Assembly (NCBI GenBank): GCA_021323655.1
Contig: JAJPKO010000015.1
Location: 62,001-126,000 of the forward strand
Source: Acidobacteriaceae bacterium
GTDB lineage: Bacteria > Acidobacteriota > Terriglobia > Terriglobales > Acidobacteriaceae
Direction of reading: 5' to 3'
DNA length: 64,000 bases
Position numbers and translations under genes: made by a program. Below, one piece after another: positions 52,499-61,577 of the stretch (its first letter is position 1; each line of letters opens with the position of its first letter). The notes under the pieces are model-generated. The model made no database searches. It was not told the DNA's origin and saw only the letters and a list, made by a program, of their open reading frames with translations.

Positions 52499-54583
52499 TC
52501 ACTTAAGAAACTGGCTTATGAAAGCGTCATCCTGGCGGTCCTCTTCGTCGGTGACATCGCCGACAACGTAGCGATAGGAGAACTGCGGTCCCGCCGCGAT
52601 AACGTGTTGAGTCCAGTTGGTTGGATCGGTCCAGAGCACCCGTCGCGGTTCAATGGCCTTCACCAAGTTCTGTAAATCCCAGCGAAGGACGAAGCCTGGA
52701 ACAACTGCATCAGCTAAGTCGATCGTTACGGAGTTGTCCAGCGCTGATCGAAGGCTCTGGGGAGTTCCGTCAAGCCAGACCGTCGTCAGGCGTGAATCAG
52801 CGGCCGCCGCGAAAAGCAGCCAAATGCCGGCGACGCCGCGGGCTACGGCACGGATCGATCTTGAATCGACATCCGGGCGAACACTCAGCAGATCAACACC
52901 GCGAAGGATATCGTGCGCCCTCATGGCTGGCAGATTTCGGCCGATCAGGTCGGCGTGAAGGTCATCGTACCAATCGCCCGTTGCGGTTGGCTGGGTGTTT
53001 TTCCAATGTGACCGGCGGGGCTCGAGTAAGAGTACGATCTGATTAAGAGCAGCCATCTTTTCGGCCAATTTTGTCGCTGGCGTCCTGCCAAATCTTTCGC
53101 CATCGCTCACCACCACCACAGCGGACTTGCGACCGGAAGAACTCGGCAGGTAGAGGGCAGCATCGAGCCAGATTCCCGGCTCGCTCTCAATCTCGAGTTG
53201 ATCGAGCGAACCGGATTCGAATTTGCTTGTGCTCAGTACCTTAAGGCTCGGCGCGGAAGTGTCCCCTGGAATCTGCAGTTTCTTCAGTTCTACGGCAAGC
53301 TCGTCAATCGAACCGTGGTCTTCTCGCTCTTGCAGATCTTGGCGCAAGACCTCGTGAAGTTTGCGGCTGCCGGCGAGGTCATCCACATGGCCGGTCGGAG
53401 TCACACATAATTCGAAGTTGGAAAACATCTTCACTGGCTGTTCGTGGAAGTCTCCATCGCCCTTCTTCAACCAGCGAATCATCCAGCGATACAGAGCCTC
53501 GCGACTTTCCAACGGCATTCCGTGTGGACCGGGTGCAACCATGAAGCCAACGCGGTCCCGCGATTCGGAAAGATCGTACCAATGCTGCGCCTCACGATAT
53601 ACATGTTCGACCCCCTCGTGACTGTACCCGTATTGATCGGCTTCGCTTGACTGAAGCAGCCACGGGGTGGGAGCGGAAAGTTCCACGAAATCGGCGGTGT
53701 CGAGGCCATCTGCTAGAAAGTGAGGAAAGGTCATCTCCCCGTGGGGGCCCTTTCCTGAAAACATGGTCTGGTACGAACTGGGGAAGCAGGCTGAAACAAC
53801 AGCCTTGATGCGTGCATCGAGTGCGCCAATGAACGTTGTTAGAGCGCCACCGCCGGAGCATCCTGCAGCTCCGATTCGCGAGGCGTCGACCTCGGGCCTG
53901 CTCGCTAGGTAGTCCAGCGACCGCATTGCGTCCCAAATGAAGTAACGCGCCAAGCCTTCGCCGATCAGACGGGACTGAGCGTCAAGTTCAATATGCTCGG
54001 GGACGGACCATCCTGCTAGTGCCTCACCGAATTGTCGGCTATATGTCTGTTCGCGCTCACCCTGACTGATGGGGTCGAAACTGAGCACAACGAAACCCTT
54101 TAAGGCAAGGTTGGCCGCGATGCGTTGATTCTCGAGTTTTCCTTCCTGGGTGTGGCCAGCCTGCAAAAGCACTGCGGGATAACGACCGGGGCGATTCGGA
54201 CGGTAGAGATTTGCTGTGACATAAAAGCCCGGTAGAGATTCGTAGACCGTTTTCTCAATCGTGTAGAAATCGGTGTGCAGCTCACCAGTGATTTTTGCGT
54301 TAAGGGGACCGTGATAATTGGGTAGTCCTCCAATTTCGTGCAGCAGTTGATCACGCACAAAGAGTTTGCGCTGTTCAGCCCCGACACTCGTTCGGATGGC
54401 ACGAATCGTCTCTGCGCGTGCGCGCAAATTGCGTTGCGCGATGGAGTTCATCCAGTTGAGAAATGTATCCTCGGGTTTCGATTGGCCCAAAGCAGATGAA
54501 ATTGCGGCCAAACAAAGCAGAACCCCAGCGACAAAGGACCACTCCCTCGAAAGGCGAACTGAACGAAAGACTAGCGGTAGCAA
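52499..54583 (-). CDS. Exported two-domain alpha/beta-hydrolase (acetyl xylan esterase-like)
   Basis: A 694-residue protein with a signal peptide (about 1-33, ending SSALG-QS). The first alpha/beta-hydrolase domain (about 95-370) has YPAVLLQAGHTQEGKLENQR, VLSFDPISQGERE and the nucleophile elbow IGAAGCSGGGALTTF with Ser near residue 246; the acid/His part is near VAPGPHGMP. A second hydrolase-like domain (about 450-694) has VVVVSDGERFG and RSIRAVARGVAGIWL, where the elbow has Arg instead of Ser, so it looks inactive. Family relatives deacetylate hemicellulose. TTG 54583 is the likely start, with GAGG seven bases upstream; no better start keeps the signal peptide intact. It follows the GH20b-like gene by 85 bases. 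Confidence 0.78.
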   Translation of the reverse strand: MLPLVFRSVRLSREWSFVAGVLLCLAAISSALGQSKPEDTFLNWMNSIAQRNLRARAETIRAIRTSVGAEQRKLFVRDQLLHEIGGLPNYHGPLNAKITGELHTDFYTIEKTVYESLPGFYVTANLYRPNRPGRYPAVLLQAGHTQEGKLENQRIAANLALKGFVVLSFDPISQGEREQTYSRQFGEALAGWSVPEHIELDAQSRLIGEGLARYFIWDAMRSLDYLASRPEVDASRIGAAGCSGGGALTTFIGALDARIKAVVSACFPSSYQTMFSGKGPHGEMTFPHFLADGLDTADFVELSAPTPWLLQSSEADQYGYSHEGVEHVYREAQHWYDLSESRDRVGFMVAPGPHGMPLESREALYRWMIRWLKKGDGDFHEQPVKMFSNFELCVTPTGHVDDLAGSRKLHEVLRQDLQEREDHGSIDELAVELKKLQIPGDTSAPSLKVLSTSKFESGSLDQLEIESEPGIWLDAALYLPSSSGRKSAVVVVSDGERFGRTPATKLAEKMAALNQIVLLLEPRRSHWKNTQPTATGDWYDDLHADLIGRNLPAMRAHDILRGVDLLSVRPDVDSRSIRAVARGVAGIWLLFAAAADSRLTTVWLDGTPQSLRSALDNSVTIDLADAVVPGFVLRWDLQNLVKAIEPRRVLWTDPTNWTQHVIAAGPQFSYRYVVGDVTDEEDRQDDAFISQFLK

Positions 54584-54668
54584 AATTGAACCTCAAGTAG
54601 AATTCGCCGCCAAGAAGGAACGCGTATTCACAAGGTTGATCCCAGCCAGCAAAGTTCACATCTTATTG

Positions 54669-56618
54669 CTAAGTATTGCTCGGCGGGTGATTCATTGCTG
54701 CAAATTGTCGTCTTATTAGCTCCACCAGATCGGAGTGATCAGGAATCTGATCGAGTAGTTGTGCAAGGGTCGCTTTGGCTTTGGCAGCTAGCGCTCGATC
54801 TTCTTCCGCGGTTGGGTCCTGATAGTAGGTGCCGTTGTCTCCTTCCCGCCCTGACACCATTTCCAGATATCCAGGAAACTTCAACCAAGACTCGTACAGC
54901 TTTGCCAATTGAGGATCCCTGCGCCTGTAGACCTTCTGGATATAGAGCTCAGCGTACTCCTCAATCGTCAGGCGCGGATTCCAACCAAATTCTTCAAAAG
55001 CCTGAACCGCATTGTCCCAACTCTTATAAGCGACGACCCTGATCTCCATTCCTTCTTGTCCTCGTTCATTCAGGATCGAAGCTCCATATTTGTAAGCAAA
55101 GTCAGGGAAGCGCGAAGCCTCGCGGTGGAATAGATACCATTTGCTGCGGGGAAGATACTCCCGCCGGGACAGACCAGCCATCAACCCTGACCAATCGATA
55201 TCTATGAAATTGGGGTAGCGATCCTGATGTTCGACGATGTCACGTGTGCCCCAAGAATCGTATACCCAGCATGCGATTTTGGGATTATGCCGACGCGCCA
55301 CTTCGACCATGACTGAGAAGTATTTCTCGAAGATGGCAAAGTGGTGCCCGCGGCAGCGGTCGCAATTACAGACAATGTAGTCATCCTCGGCGAACTGACC
55401 TCCGATTCCGTCCAGTTTGGGATAATGTTCAAACAAATCCTCGAGGTAGCTCCGCCAGAAGTGCATTGTTTTCGGTTCTGAGGCACATACCCAACTGCAT
55501 TTGGTCTCTAGATTTATCAACTCTCTGGTGTCAGCTTCGTCGAGAACGCCTTGTCCTAGCCTCAGATACTCCTCCCATTTTTGCCCGTCGGGGATATCTT
55601 TCAGGTTGACGTTCTTGCCCGCCAGTTCCGGATAGCGTTTGATGACCGGAGTGAAGCCGTCGGGGAAATTGATCATCGTAAAGACACGAATCCCACGGCT
55701 GTGGGCATAATCGATCAACTCGGTCATGAATTCATGCTTGACGTTAGGGTGGTAACGGTTGACGAGTTCTGGAAAGCGCTTCGAATCGTACGCAATGCCA
55801 AACGGCAAGCCGAAGATCCAGACATTAAGATTGTTGATTTTGTGTGACGCCATCCAGTCGACAAAGCCACGCCAATCGTAACCCGAGCCGTCCGGCTTCG
55901 CCCATTCCTTCTCCCACTGGCCTCCGGCATACCACTCCGGGCCCCCGAAATTGGTGGCTATACTCCGGCACCGAAACGCCGGAAGATTCAGTATGGGCGT
56001 CACCATGGAGTTCAAAGGGCCAGCCACCAAAGCGTCATCTTCCAGGTACAGGCGGTCTGACAACGTCTCTACGGCATACAGAACGCCAAGAGGCGTGTAT
56101 GCCGTGACCGCGAGCGCTGGCGCGGCTTGGTAGTCACCGGCATACAAAACAAAGCCCTGCTCCCCCAGGTGTTCCGGAAGCATGGTTCTCTTAGAGAGCT
56201 GCTTGTCACGATCCTCGGGGAAGACAACCAACTGTTTTTCCCGCAACAATTGCGCCGCCACACGATTTTCGGCGAATGTGCCAACCAGAATCCTGCCTTG
56301 ACTGGCCGACGATCGATTCTCCGGAACAATCGCCACTTTCACTCCGGAAATCTCGGCGATCACTGACTGAAGCCGAGAAGCGGCATGTCGGGTCATCTCG
56401 GATGCCCCGGAGGGAAGCACAATCTCACAGGCTGGTTTCCTTGCGCTGGCCATTAGAAAAGTGACTGGTTCTGTGCGTCCAGCAGGTGCGCCTTCGACTA
56501 AATGAAAGTCTTCAGCCTCAACGGCTCCTGCCTTCGCGGCGGTCAGCGTAGCAGTTATGCCACCCAGTGCGGCACTGCATGATGCTTTCACGAACAATCG
56601 GCGATCCAGTCGCTTCAT
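54669..56618 (-). CDS. Exported GH20b/GH67N-like TIM-barrel protein with a Cys cluster
   Basis: A 649-residue protein with a Tat-like signal (RLDRRLFVKASCSAALGGIT). Residues about 60-200 resemble the alpha/beta domain in front of GH20 and GH67 barrels: MTRHAASRLQSVIAEISGVK, GRILVGTFAENRVA and YTPLGVLYAVETLSDRLY. A barrel follows (about 210-560), with FRCRSIATNFGGPEWY, WMASHKINNLNVWIFGLP, YAHSRGIRVFTMINFPDG and IGGQFAEDDYIVCNCDRCRG. The CNCDRC cluster next to Glu-Asp-Asp is like that seen in DUF4838-type presumed hydrolases. I cannot assign a characterised family; a hydrolase acting on a uronic or amino-sugar glycan is likely. ATG 56618; the esterase follows on the same strand. Confidence 0.7.
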   Translation of the reverse strand: MKRLDRRLFVKASCSAALGGITATLTAAKAGAVEAEDFHLVEGAPAGRTEPVTFLMASARKPACEIVLPSGASEMTRHAASRLQSVIAEISGVKVAIVPENRSSASQGRILVGTFAENRVAAQLLREKQLVVFPEDRDKQLSKRTMLPEHLGEQGFVLYAGDYQAAPALAVTAYTPLGVLYAVETLSDRLYLEDDALVAGPLNSMVTPILNLPAFRCRSIATNFGGPEWYAGGQWEKEWAKPDGSGYDWRGFVDWMASHKINNLNVWIFGLPFGIAYDSKRFPELVNRYHPNVKHEFMTELIDYAHSRGIRVFTMINFPDGFTPVIKRYPELAGKNVNLKDIPDGQKWEEYLRLGQGVLDEADTRELINLETKCSWVCASEPKTMHFWRSYLEDLFEHYPKLDGIGGQFAEDDYIVCNCDRCRGHHFAIFEKYFSVMVEVARRHNPKIACWVYDSWGTRDIVEHQDRYPNFIDIDWSGLMAGLSRREYLPRSKWYLFHREASRFPDFAYKYGASILNERGQEGMEIRVVAYKSWDNAVQAFEEFGWNPRLTIEEYAELYIQKVYRRRDPQLAKLYESWLKFPGYLEMVSGREGDNGTYYQDPTAEEDRALAAKAKATLAQLLDQIPDHSDLVELIRRQFAAMNHPPSNT

Positions 56619-56701
56619 CGGATCTGTTGCTCCTTTCCTTCCCTCACGTTTAGGTGCAGTAGGAGAGGCTGAGAGTATGCTCTCTCCTAGTCAGGCACTT
56701 G

Positions 56702-57922
56702 TCACAACGTCTCAATGGCAACACGTGATCTTGTTCTGGCAGCCTTAATTCCAGCCAAACAACCGATGACGGTTGAGAGACCCCGGGCGGCACCGCAATT
56801 CAGAGGATTTCCGTGACGAACGGCCGAGCAGAAATTCCAGATCTCAGTTCGGAAGGCGATCTCGAAATTGTTCCAGGGATCGAGATTTAAATCCTTGTAC
56901 TTATCGCCCTCCCGGGACGCGCAACTTTCGTTAGGGAAGTACATCAGTCCGCTGGTGTCGTTGAATATTACAGTGCCTTCGGATCCAATGAACTCCTCAA
57001 AGTTCCCATAAAAGTTATTGGTGAGAATCAACGAGAGCTCGACCTTGCAGCCTCCAGGATGGTCATACGTGATGAACAAATGATCGTCGACTTCTCTGCC
57101 GTCTTTATAGTGATAGATTCCGCCCGAGCCATAGACCGAAATGGGGGTCGATCCCAGAAACCAATCAGTGAACGAGGTAATATGACTTCCCCACTCAGCC
57201 GTCAAACCTCGCGAATAGATGTCGTACATGCGCCAGTTCATCAGGTGTTCCCAATCGGGATAGCCCCAGGGCTTGGGGTCGAAACCTGGGAAGGGCGGTT
57301 GTTCATGTTTGCGCCAAGATTCATTGTTGTGGCTAAATAGGCGCACAAAATGTATGTCGCCCAACAGCTTGGGGAGGATGATGCTCTTATACATCGCCGT
57401 GTGGAGTACATCGTAGAAACGCGGATAGCCAATCTCGAGGTGACGATGATGCTTCTCTGCAGCGGCAATCATCTGACGGCAGCCCTCTTCGTCGTGGGCC
57501 ATCATCTTTTCGCAGAAGACATGGATTCCAGCCTCCAGGAAACCTACCGCAATCTCGGCGTGAGTCCAGAGCGGCGTCGCAATGATCACCATCTCGAGCT
57601 TTTCCTTCTCCTTCATCTCCCGCCATTCGGTGTACTCCCTAGGTTGTCTCCATCCGCCTTTTGCTAGACCTTGACACGCCTTGGCCCGGTGAGCCGGATT
57701 GATATCGCAGATGGCAACGACGTCAATGAATTCCGGGAGGCAATAACTCAGCAAAGCAGCCCCTTGACTACCTACACCGACAATCCCTGCTCTCACCGCG
57801 CCACCTGAGAACTGCCGCGGAACGCAAGTTTCCAATTTCATGCGCTCGGGGTTAAGCTCAGGGCCTACAGTTCTCCAGAAGTTCTGCTGCCCAATGCGCT
57901 GCTGCTCCAGAGTCAGGTACAT
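56702..57922 (-). CDS. Gfo/Idh/MocA-family oxidoreductase (paralogue of the Tat-exported one)
   Basis: A 406-residue protein. The Rossmann motif is VRAGIVGVGSQGAALLSYCL near 43, VAICDINPAHRAKA near 69 the second strand, MVIIATPLWTHAEIAVGFLE near 110 and HVFCEKMMAHDEEG near 133 with the catalytic Lys of the EKP-like motif. The substrate domain shares long blocks with the 32029-33339 protein: FDPKPWGYPDWEHLMNWRMY, DWFLGSTPISVYGSGGIYHY and KDGREVDDH. It lacks a signal peptide and starts with an odd leader, MYLTLEQQRIGQQNFWRTVG, found in other acidobacterial members as far as I recall. It follows the esterase/GH20b-like genes on the same strand by 83 bases upstream, so these may be one unit. Confidence 0.83.
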   Translation of the reverse strand: MYLTLEQQRIGQQNFWRTVGPELNPERMKLETCVPRQFSGGAVRAGIVGVGSQGAALLSYCLPEFIDVVAICDINPAHRAKACQGLAKGGWRQPREYTEWREMKEKEKLEMVIIATPLWTHAEIAVGFLEAGIHVFCEKMMAHDEEGCRQMIAAAEKHHRHLEIGYPRFYDVLHTAMYKSIILPKLLGDIHFVRLFSHNNESWRKHEQPPFPGFDPKPWGYPDWEHLMNWRMYDIYSRGLTAEWGSHITSFTDWFLGSTPISVYGSGGIYHYKDGREVDDHLFITYDHPGGCKVELSLILTNNFYGNFEEFIGSEGTVIFNDTSGLMYFPNESCASREGDKYKDLNLDPWNNFEIAFRTEIWNFCSAVRHGNPLNCGAARGLSTVIGCLAGIKAARTRSRVAIETL

Positions 57923-58290
57923 ATTATGTTCGCTTCCAATCTCACTTCGAGGGAGTGTCAGCGGCGCGGGACTTCTTTTTCATCGAGCGGCCTGCACGAG
58001 CTCCCATCTCCATTGCCATTCGTAAGAATCTCGCCAGTCGATCTAGATGCCGCGTAACTTGGCGAACTTTCTGAACTCTAGGGATTGACTGTGAGCTGGA
58101 GTATACCTGACGATAATTACTGCGTGCAAGAATAAACGCTCCCGCAAAGTGCGGTTTTATGCTTGCATTGTTGCGAGTTGAGTGAGGTTGTTGATTCGCC
58201 TTACTATCACTTTGTCAAGACACGGGCTCTTCCGACGTAAAACCTTTGTAGCCGGTACATGTGTACCGATTCGATTTGTTGGAGATTGCG
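57923..58290. promoter_or_regulatory. Divergent intergenic region, 368 bases
   Basis: This holds the promoters of the minus-strand Gfo/Idh gene and the plus-strand sialate esterase gene. I could not pick a convincing -35/-10 pair or long palindrome. The esterase ribosome binding site GGAG is at 58280-58283. Confidence 0.3.
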
Positions 58291-59790
58291 ATGAAACTGC
58301 GCTTTTGGTCGTCTCTTGCCTTTGGATTAAGTACGGCACTTTCTGCTCAGGTTAGCCTGCCGAGAATCCTTTCCAGCCACATGGTTGTACAGCGCGATCT
58401 GCCAGTTCATGTGTGGGGGAAGGCGGCGCCGGGAGAGTCTGTGTCCGTGCGTTTTCGCGGCGAATCCCGCAAAACGAACGCCGGGCCATTAGGACGCTGG
58501 AGTCTTTACCTTGCGCCGGGTGCCGCAGGTGGCCCATTCGAGATGACAGTCGAGAGTAAACATCCCGGCAATGCAGTGGCCCAGACCATCACGCTCGATG
58601 ATGTCTTGGTGGGCGATGTTTGGGTCGCCTCGGGCCAATCGAACATGGAATTTCCGATGAGCGATGCGGCCACAGCAAGCCAAGACATTCCTAAGGCTTT
58701 CATTCCGAATCTGCGCCTGTTTGTGGTGCAGCGGCAGGCCGTCGATTACCCGCAAGACGACGTGGAGAGCGACGGCTGGAACGCATCGACGCCGAATTCA
58801 GTCGGTAACTTTTCCGCTGTGGCCTGGTATTTCGCGCGCGAGATCGGGGCGCGCGAGCACGTCCCGGTGGGAATCATTAACTCGAGCTGGGGCGGCACGC
58901 CCGCCGAGGCTTGGACGCGCATGGGCGCTCTGGCAGCAGACGCCGCCTTGATGCCGGTCTTTGCCTCGTGGGACAAGTGGGCTGCGCGCGAGAGCGACAG
59001 CGTTTTTCTTCGCAAGGAAAAACCGCACCTGATCGCGGAGGCCAAGGCTCAAGGCAGGCCGGCGCCGGAATTCCCCTGGCTACCGCAGCTCGAGAGCCAA
59101 AGCCCGGCATTGCTCTACAACGGCATGATTGCACCCCTGACGCCGTTTCCCATTCGCGGCGTAATCTGGTATCAGGGAGAAGGCAACACCGACTCCGACC
59201 GCGCTCCGCTATACGGACGTCTCTTTCGCGCCATGATCGAGGACTGGCGCAGGCAGTGGGGCATCGGCGATTTCCCCTTCCTGTTTGTGCAGATCGCGAA
59301 TTACAAGGCAGGCTCCATCGAGGACTGGCCGACCTTGCGCCAGCAACAATTCGAGTCTCTGGAACTCCGCAACACGGGAATGGCAGTAACTGTCGATATT
59401 GGAGATCCTGAAAACATACATCCCACTGACAAGCTTGACGTGGGCCTGCGGCTGTCGTACTGGGCGCGAGCAATAAGCTACGGAGAGAATGTTGAGGTTT
59501 CCGGGCCGCTCTTTCGCCAGGCGGTGCCCGAAGGTAGCTCGATTCGCGTCTGGTTCGATCATTCGGGAAAGCTTGTCATAAAGAATGGCGACCTGGTGAG
59601 CTTTGAAGTTGCCGGAATTGATGGCAAGTTTGTTCCCGCGACTGCTGCCATCGAGAACAACACCGTGGTCGTCTCGAGCCCCTCGGTCACCGAGCCCGTG
59701 TATGTGCGCTACGGCTGGAGCGACAATCCTCAATGCAATCTCTTTAATGGCGCGGGCTTGCCGGCCTCGCCGTTCACTTCGGCGCGATAG
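58291..59790 (+). CDS. Exported sialate O-acetylesterase-family SGNH esterase
   Basis: A 499-residue protein with a Sec signal (MKLRFWSSLAFGLSTALSAQ). WVASGQSNMEFPMSDA near 114 carries the Ser nucleophile (GQSNM) and IRGVIWYQGEGNTDS near 287 the block with the oxyanion residues. DIGDPENIHPTDKLDVG near 370 supplies the Asp-x-x-His pair. An N-terminal jelly-roll (ILSSHMVVQRDLPVHVWG) and a C-terminal beta part are typical of the bacterial family. Besides 9-O-acetyl sialic acid, many members remove acetyl groups from plant or other glycans; here no sialic acid genes accompany it. ATG 58291 has GGAG seven bases upstream. Confidence 0.88.
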   Translation: MKLRFWSSLAFGLSTALSAQVSLPRILSSHMVVQRDLPVHVWGKAAPGESVSVRFRGESRKTNAGPLGRWSLYLAPGAAGGPFEMTVESKHPGNAVAQTITLDDVLVGDVWVASGQSNMEFPMSDAATASQDIPKAFIPNLRLFVVQRQAVDYPQDDVESDGWNASTPNSVGNFSAVAWYFAREIGAREHVPVGIINSSWGGTPAEAWTRMGALAADAALMPVFASWDKWAARESDSVFLRKEKPHLIAEAKAQGRPAPEFPWLPQLESQSPALLYNGMIAPLTPFPIRGVIWYQGEGNTDSDRAPLYGRLFRAMIEDWRRQWGIGDFPFLFVQIANYKAGSIEDWPTLRQQQFESLELRNTGMAVTVDIGDPENIHPTDKLDVGLRLSYWARAISYGENVEVSGPLFRQAVPEGSSIRVWFDHSGKLVIKNGDLVSFEVAGIDGKFVPATAAIENNTVVVSSPSVTEPVYVRYGWSDNPQCNLFNGAGLPASPFTSAR

Positions 59791-60082
59791 CAGGCTCGTT
59801 TCTAAATCGTAATCGTTTCTGCTTATTGATCACGCACGAGTCGTTCGCCCACCTGGAGGATGCGGTTCCAGGCTTTTCGGTCCAAGTGTTAGTCGCAGAC
59901 AAAACACTACGCTACTGCGTAGTACAGCGAGAGCGAATATAGGATGGGAAGAATATCGAAGCATTCCGACAAGGGGCCGTGCCAACGAGTATGCCGGCGT
60001 TCATTGAACGGCCATCATGCATCGGACTCGCGTCCCTCAAAAGAGCGGTAACACAAGCGAGCACATCGCGATGGCCGGTTCT
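59791..60082. other. Convergent gap with a short perfect hairpin
   Basis: Between the esterase and HAD genes, ACTACGC (59906-59912) and GCGTAGT (59917-59923) form a perfect 7-base stem with a TACT loop. No U-tract follows. It may end transcription from one or both sides. Otherwise nothing is seen. Confidence 0.4.
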
Positions 60083-60697
60083 TCAAAACTTTTGGGCCAA
60101 CGCCAATCGCACAGTCTTTGACAATTCACTCGGCCTGTCTACTTTGACGGCTCTGAACCCTGCCGCTCTCGCGCTTTCCAAGCCGGGTTGCGAATCTTCA
60201 AATGCAATTCCAGCTTTTACGCCGAGTCGTTCGGCAATAAGAAAATAAGGGGTTGGTGATGGCTTCGGCGATGAGGCCTCACCTCCAAAAACCATCCCGT
60301 CGAATATGCCCTGAATCTGCGCCGCACGCAAAATCGGTTCCACATCAGCCCGCTCGGAGCTTGTCACGAGTCCCAGCAGATAACCATCCAGCGACCTCAT
60401 GAACTGGGCAGTTTCCGCAGCAATCGGGCATTCCTGTAAGGACCTTTCCACCACCATACGTTTGCGCTCGCGATTTTTAAGAACAAACCTGTTTAGATCC
60501 GGGTTAGGGATGCGCGCACGAAAATATTCGAAGATCTCCATATCGCTCACGCCTTGCCCTATACGGCAGTACTCATCCCACCCAAGCTCAATTCCGTAGC
60601 TCGAAAGCAGAACTGCCCAGGACTCCCAGTGGAGCGGCTCCGTATCGGCAATTACGCCATCAAAGTCAAAGACGAGCGCTTCGCATTGATCGACCAT
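60083..60697 (-). CDS. HAD-superfamily hydrolase, beta-phosphoglucomutase/phosphatase-like
   Basis: A 204-residue protein. VFDFDGVIADTEPLHWESW at residues 9-27 is HAD motif I with the two Asp residues (nucleophile and acid), followed by the helical cap typical of subfamily I. LVTSSERAD near 109 is motif II (Thr/Ser), SPKPSPTPYFLIAERLGV near 142 motif III (Lys), and IAFEDSQPGLESARAAG near 163 motif IV. Members dephosphorylate sugar phosphates or interconvert beta-glucose phosphates. No other sugar-phosphate genes lie next to it. AGGAT lies about ten bases before the ATG. Confidence 0.87.
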   Translation of the reverse strand: MVDQCEALVFDFDGVIADTEPLHWESWAVLLSSYGIELGWDEYCRIGQGVSDMEIFEYFRARIPNPDLNRFVLKNRERKRMVVERSLQECPIAAETAQFMRSLDGYLLGLVTSSERADVEPILRAAQIQGIFDGMVFGGEASSPKPSPTPYFLIAERLGVKAGIAFEDSQPGLESARAAGFRAVKVDRPSELSKTVRLALAQKF

Positions 60698-60787
60698 GGA
60701 GTTTCATCCTGCGCAAACAATTCTGCGATTGGCAATTTTCTTCCATTTTAAGCGTCAAAATAATCGCACAAGCCGTTCACGGACGCG

Positions 60788-60994
60788 TTATCGAACGATT
60801 GGCTCCCTTAGGAGCTCGATTGTAGTGTTGTCTTGCCCAAAGTCCACAACGAGGCAAGCGTAGTCAATATCTGCGACCGCTCGACCCGCGTGCGGTTCGC
60901 CAGGAAATTCATCCCAGATCGACAAATCCACATCCGAATCCAGTTGGTTGACGCGATTTCCTGGACAAAACTCGATGATTCCTGCCGCTAACGT
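60788..60994 (-). pseudogene. Start-less 3' coding remnant of unknown family
   Basis: On the minus strand a frame of 68 codons plus stop opens right after a TGA (60995-60997) with no usable start codon and ends at TAA 60788-60790. It reads like a protein tail: AAGIIEFCPGNRVNQLDSDV, then DLSIWDEFPGEPHAGRAVAD and YACLVVDFGQDNTTIELLRE. The family is not recognised. The front part has been lost or scrambled. Confidence 0.42.
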
Positions 60995-61577
60995 TCAAGC
61001 AGTGCGAGGAGATGCGGATGTCGGCCGCTTCATCAGGAGCTTCGAAGTCGCGACGCTGAACTGCAACTGCTTGCAGTGAAGAGCATACATAGCGAACGTC
61101 ACGCGCTGAAGATCGATGGCGCCTCGGCGCGGAGTGTTTGACAACGACCAGCTTCGGGCGGCATCAATGTTGCACAGTTGAAGATTTCGGGCATTGGAGG
61201 TCTATATCCTGGGCAGCTTAAAGGAAGAAGTCGATTATTAACGTTGGGCAAATATCGATGTCCCTCTAGCTGATTACGCGCTGCTGAAGCCCCGCCGGCC
61301 AGTACAACCATCGATCGCCTCGACGACGCATTGGCCAGTCAGATGTGGGAGTCGCGCAGGTACCGCACCAATTTGCATTGAGTACATCGCGACAGATCAA
61401 TATCCTGTGACGGTGCGTTTAGCCTGGTCATTTATTGAGGAGGAAAAAAGTGCCATATCAACGAGTCCGTTGTAGATCTCAATGGCTTTGCCGTGGACCA
61501 GCGCGGACCTCGACCAAACCGTATCGGTTTGATTACGGCTGAATCTCCTCAAGAGCAGATACGCATTGTCCCGTGCT
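60995..61577. other. Gap with a short frame behind a strong ribosome binding site
   Basis: Most of this stretch gives broken, protein-like passages in several frames (for example CIEYIATDQYPVTVRLAWSF on the plus strand near 61376-61435), which suggests decayed coding DNA. One 30-codon frame at 61450-61542 (+) starts with GTG six bases after GAGGAGG (61437-61443). Its product is basic (RVRCRSQWLCRGPARTSTKP) and unlike known families; it may be chance. Confidence 0.3.

Noticed and set aside
58291-59790. Evidence for sialic acid use from the sialate esterase and DapA/NAL-family protein
   Set aside because: No sialidase, epimerase/kinase or known sialic acid transporter is present, and both families have broader roles.
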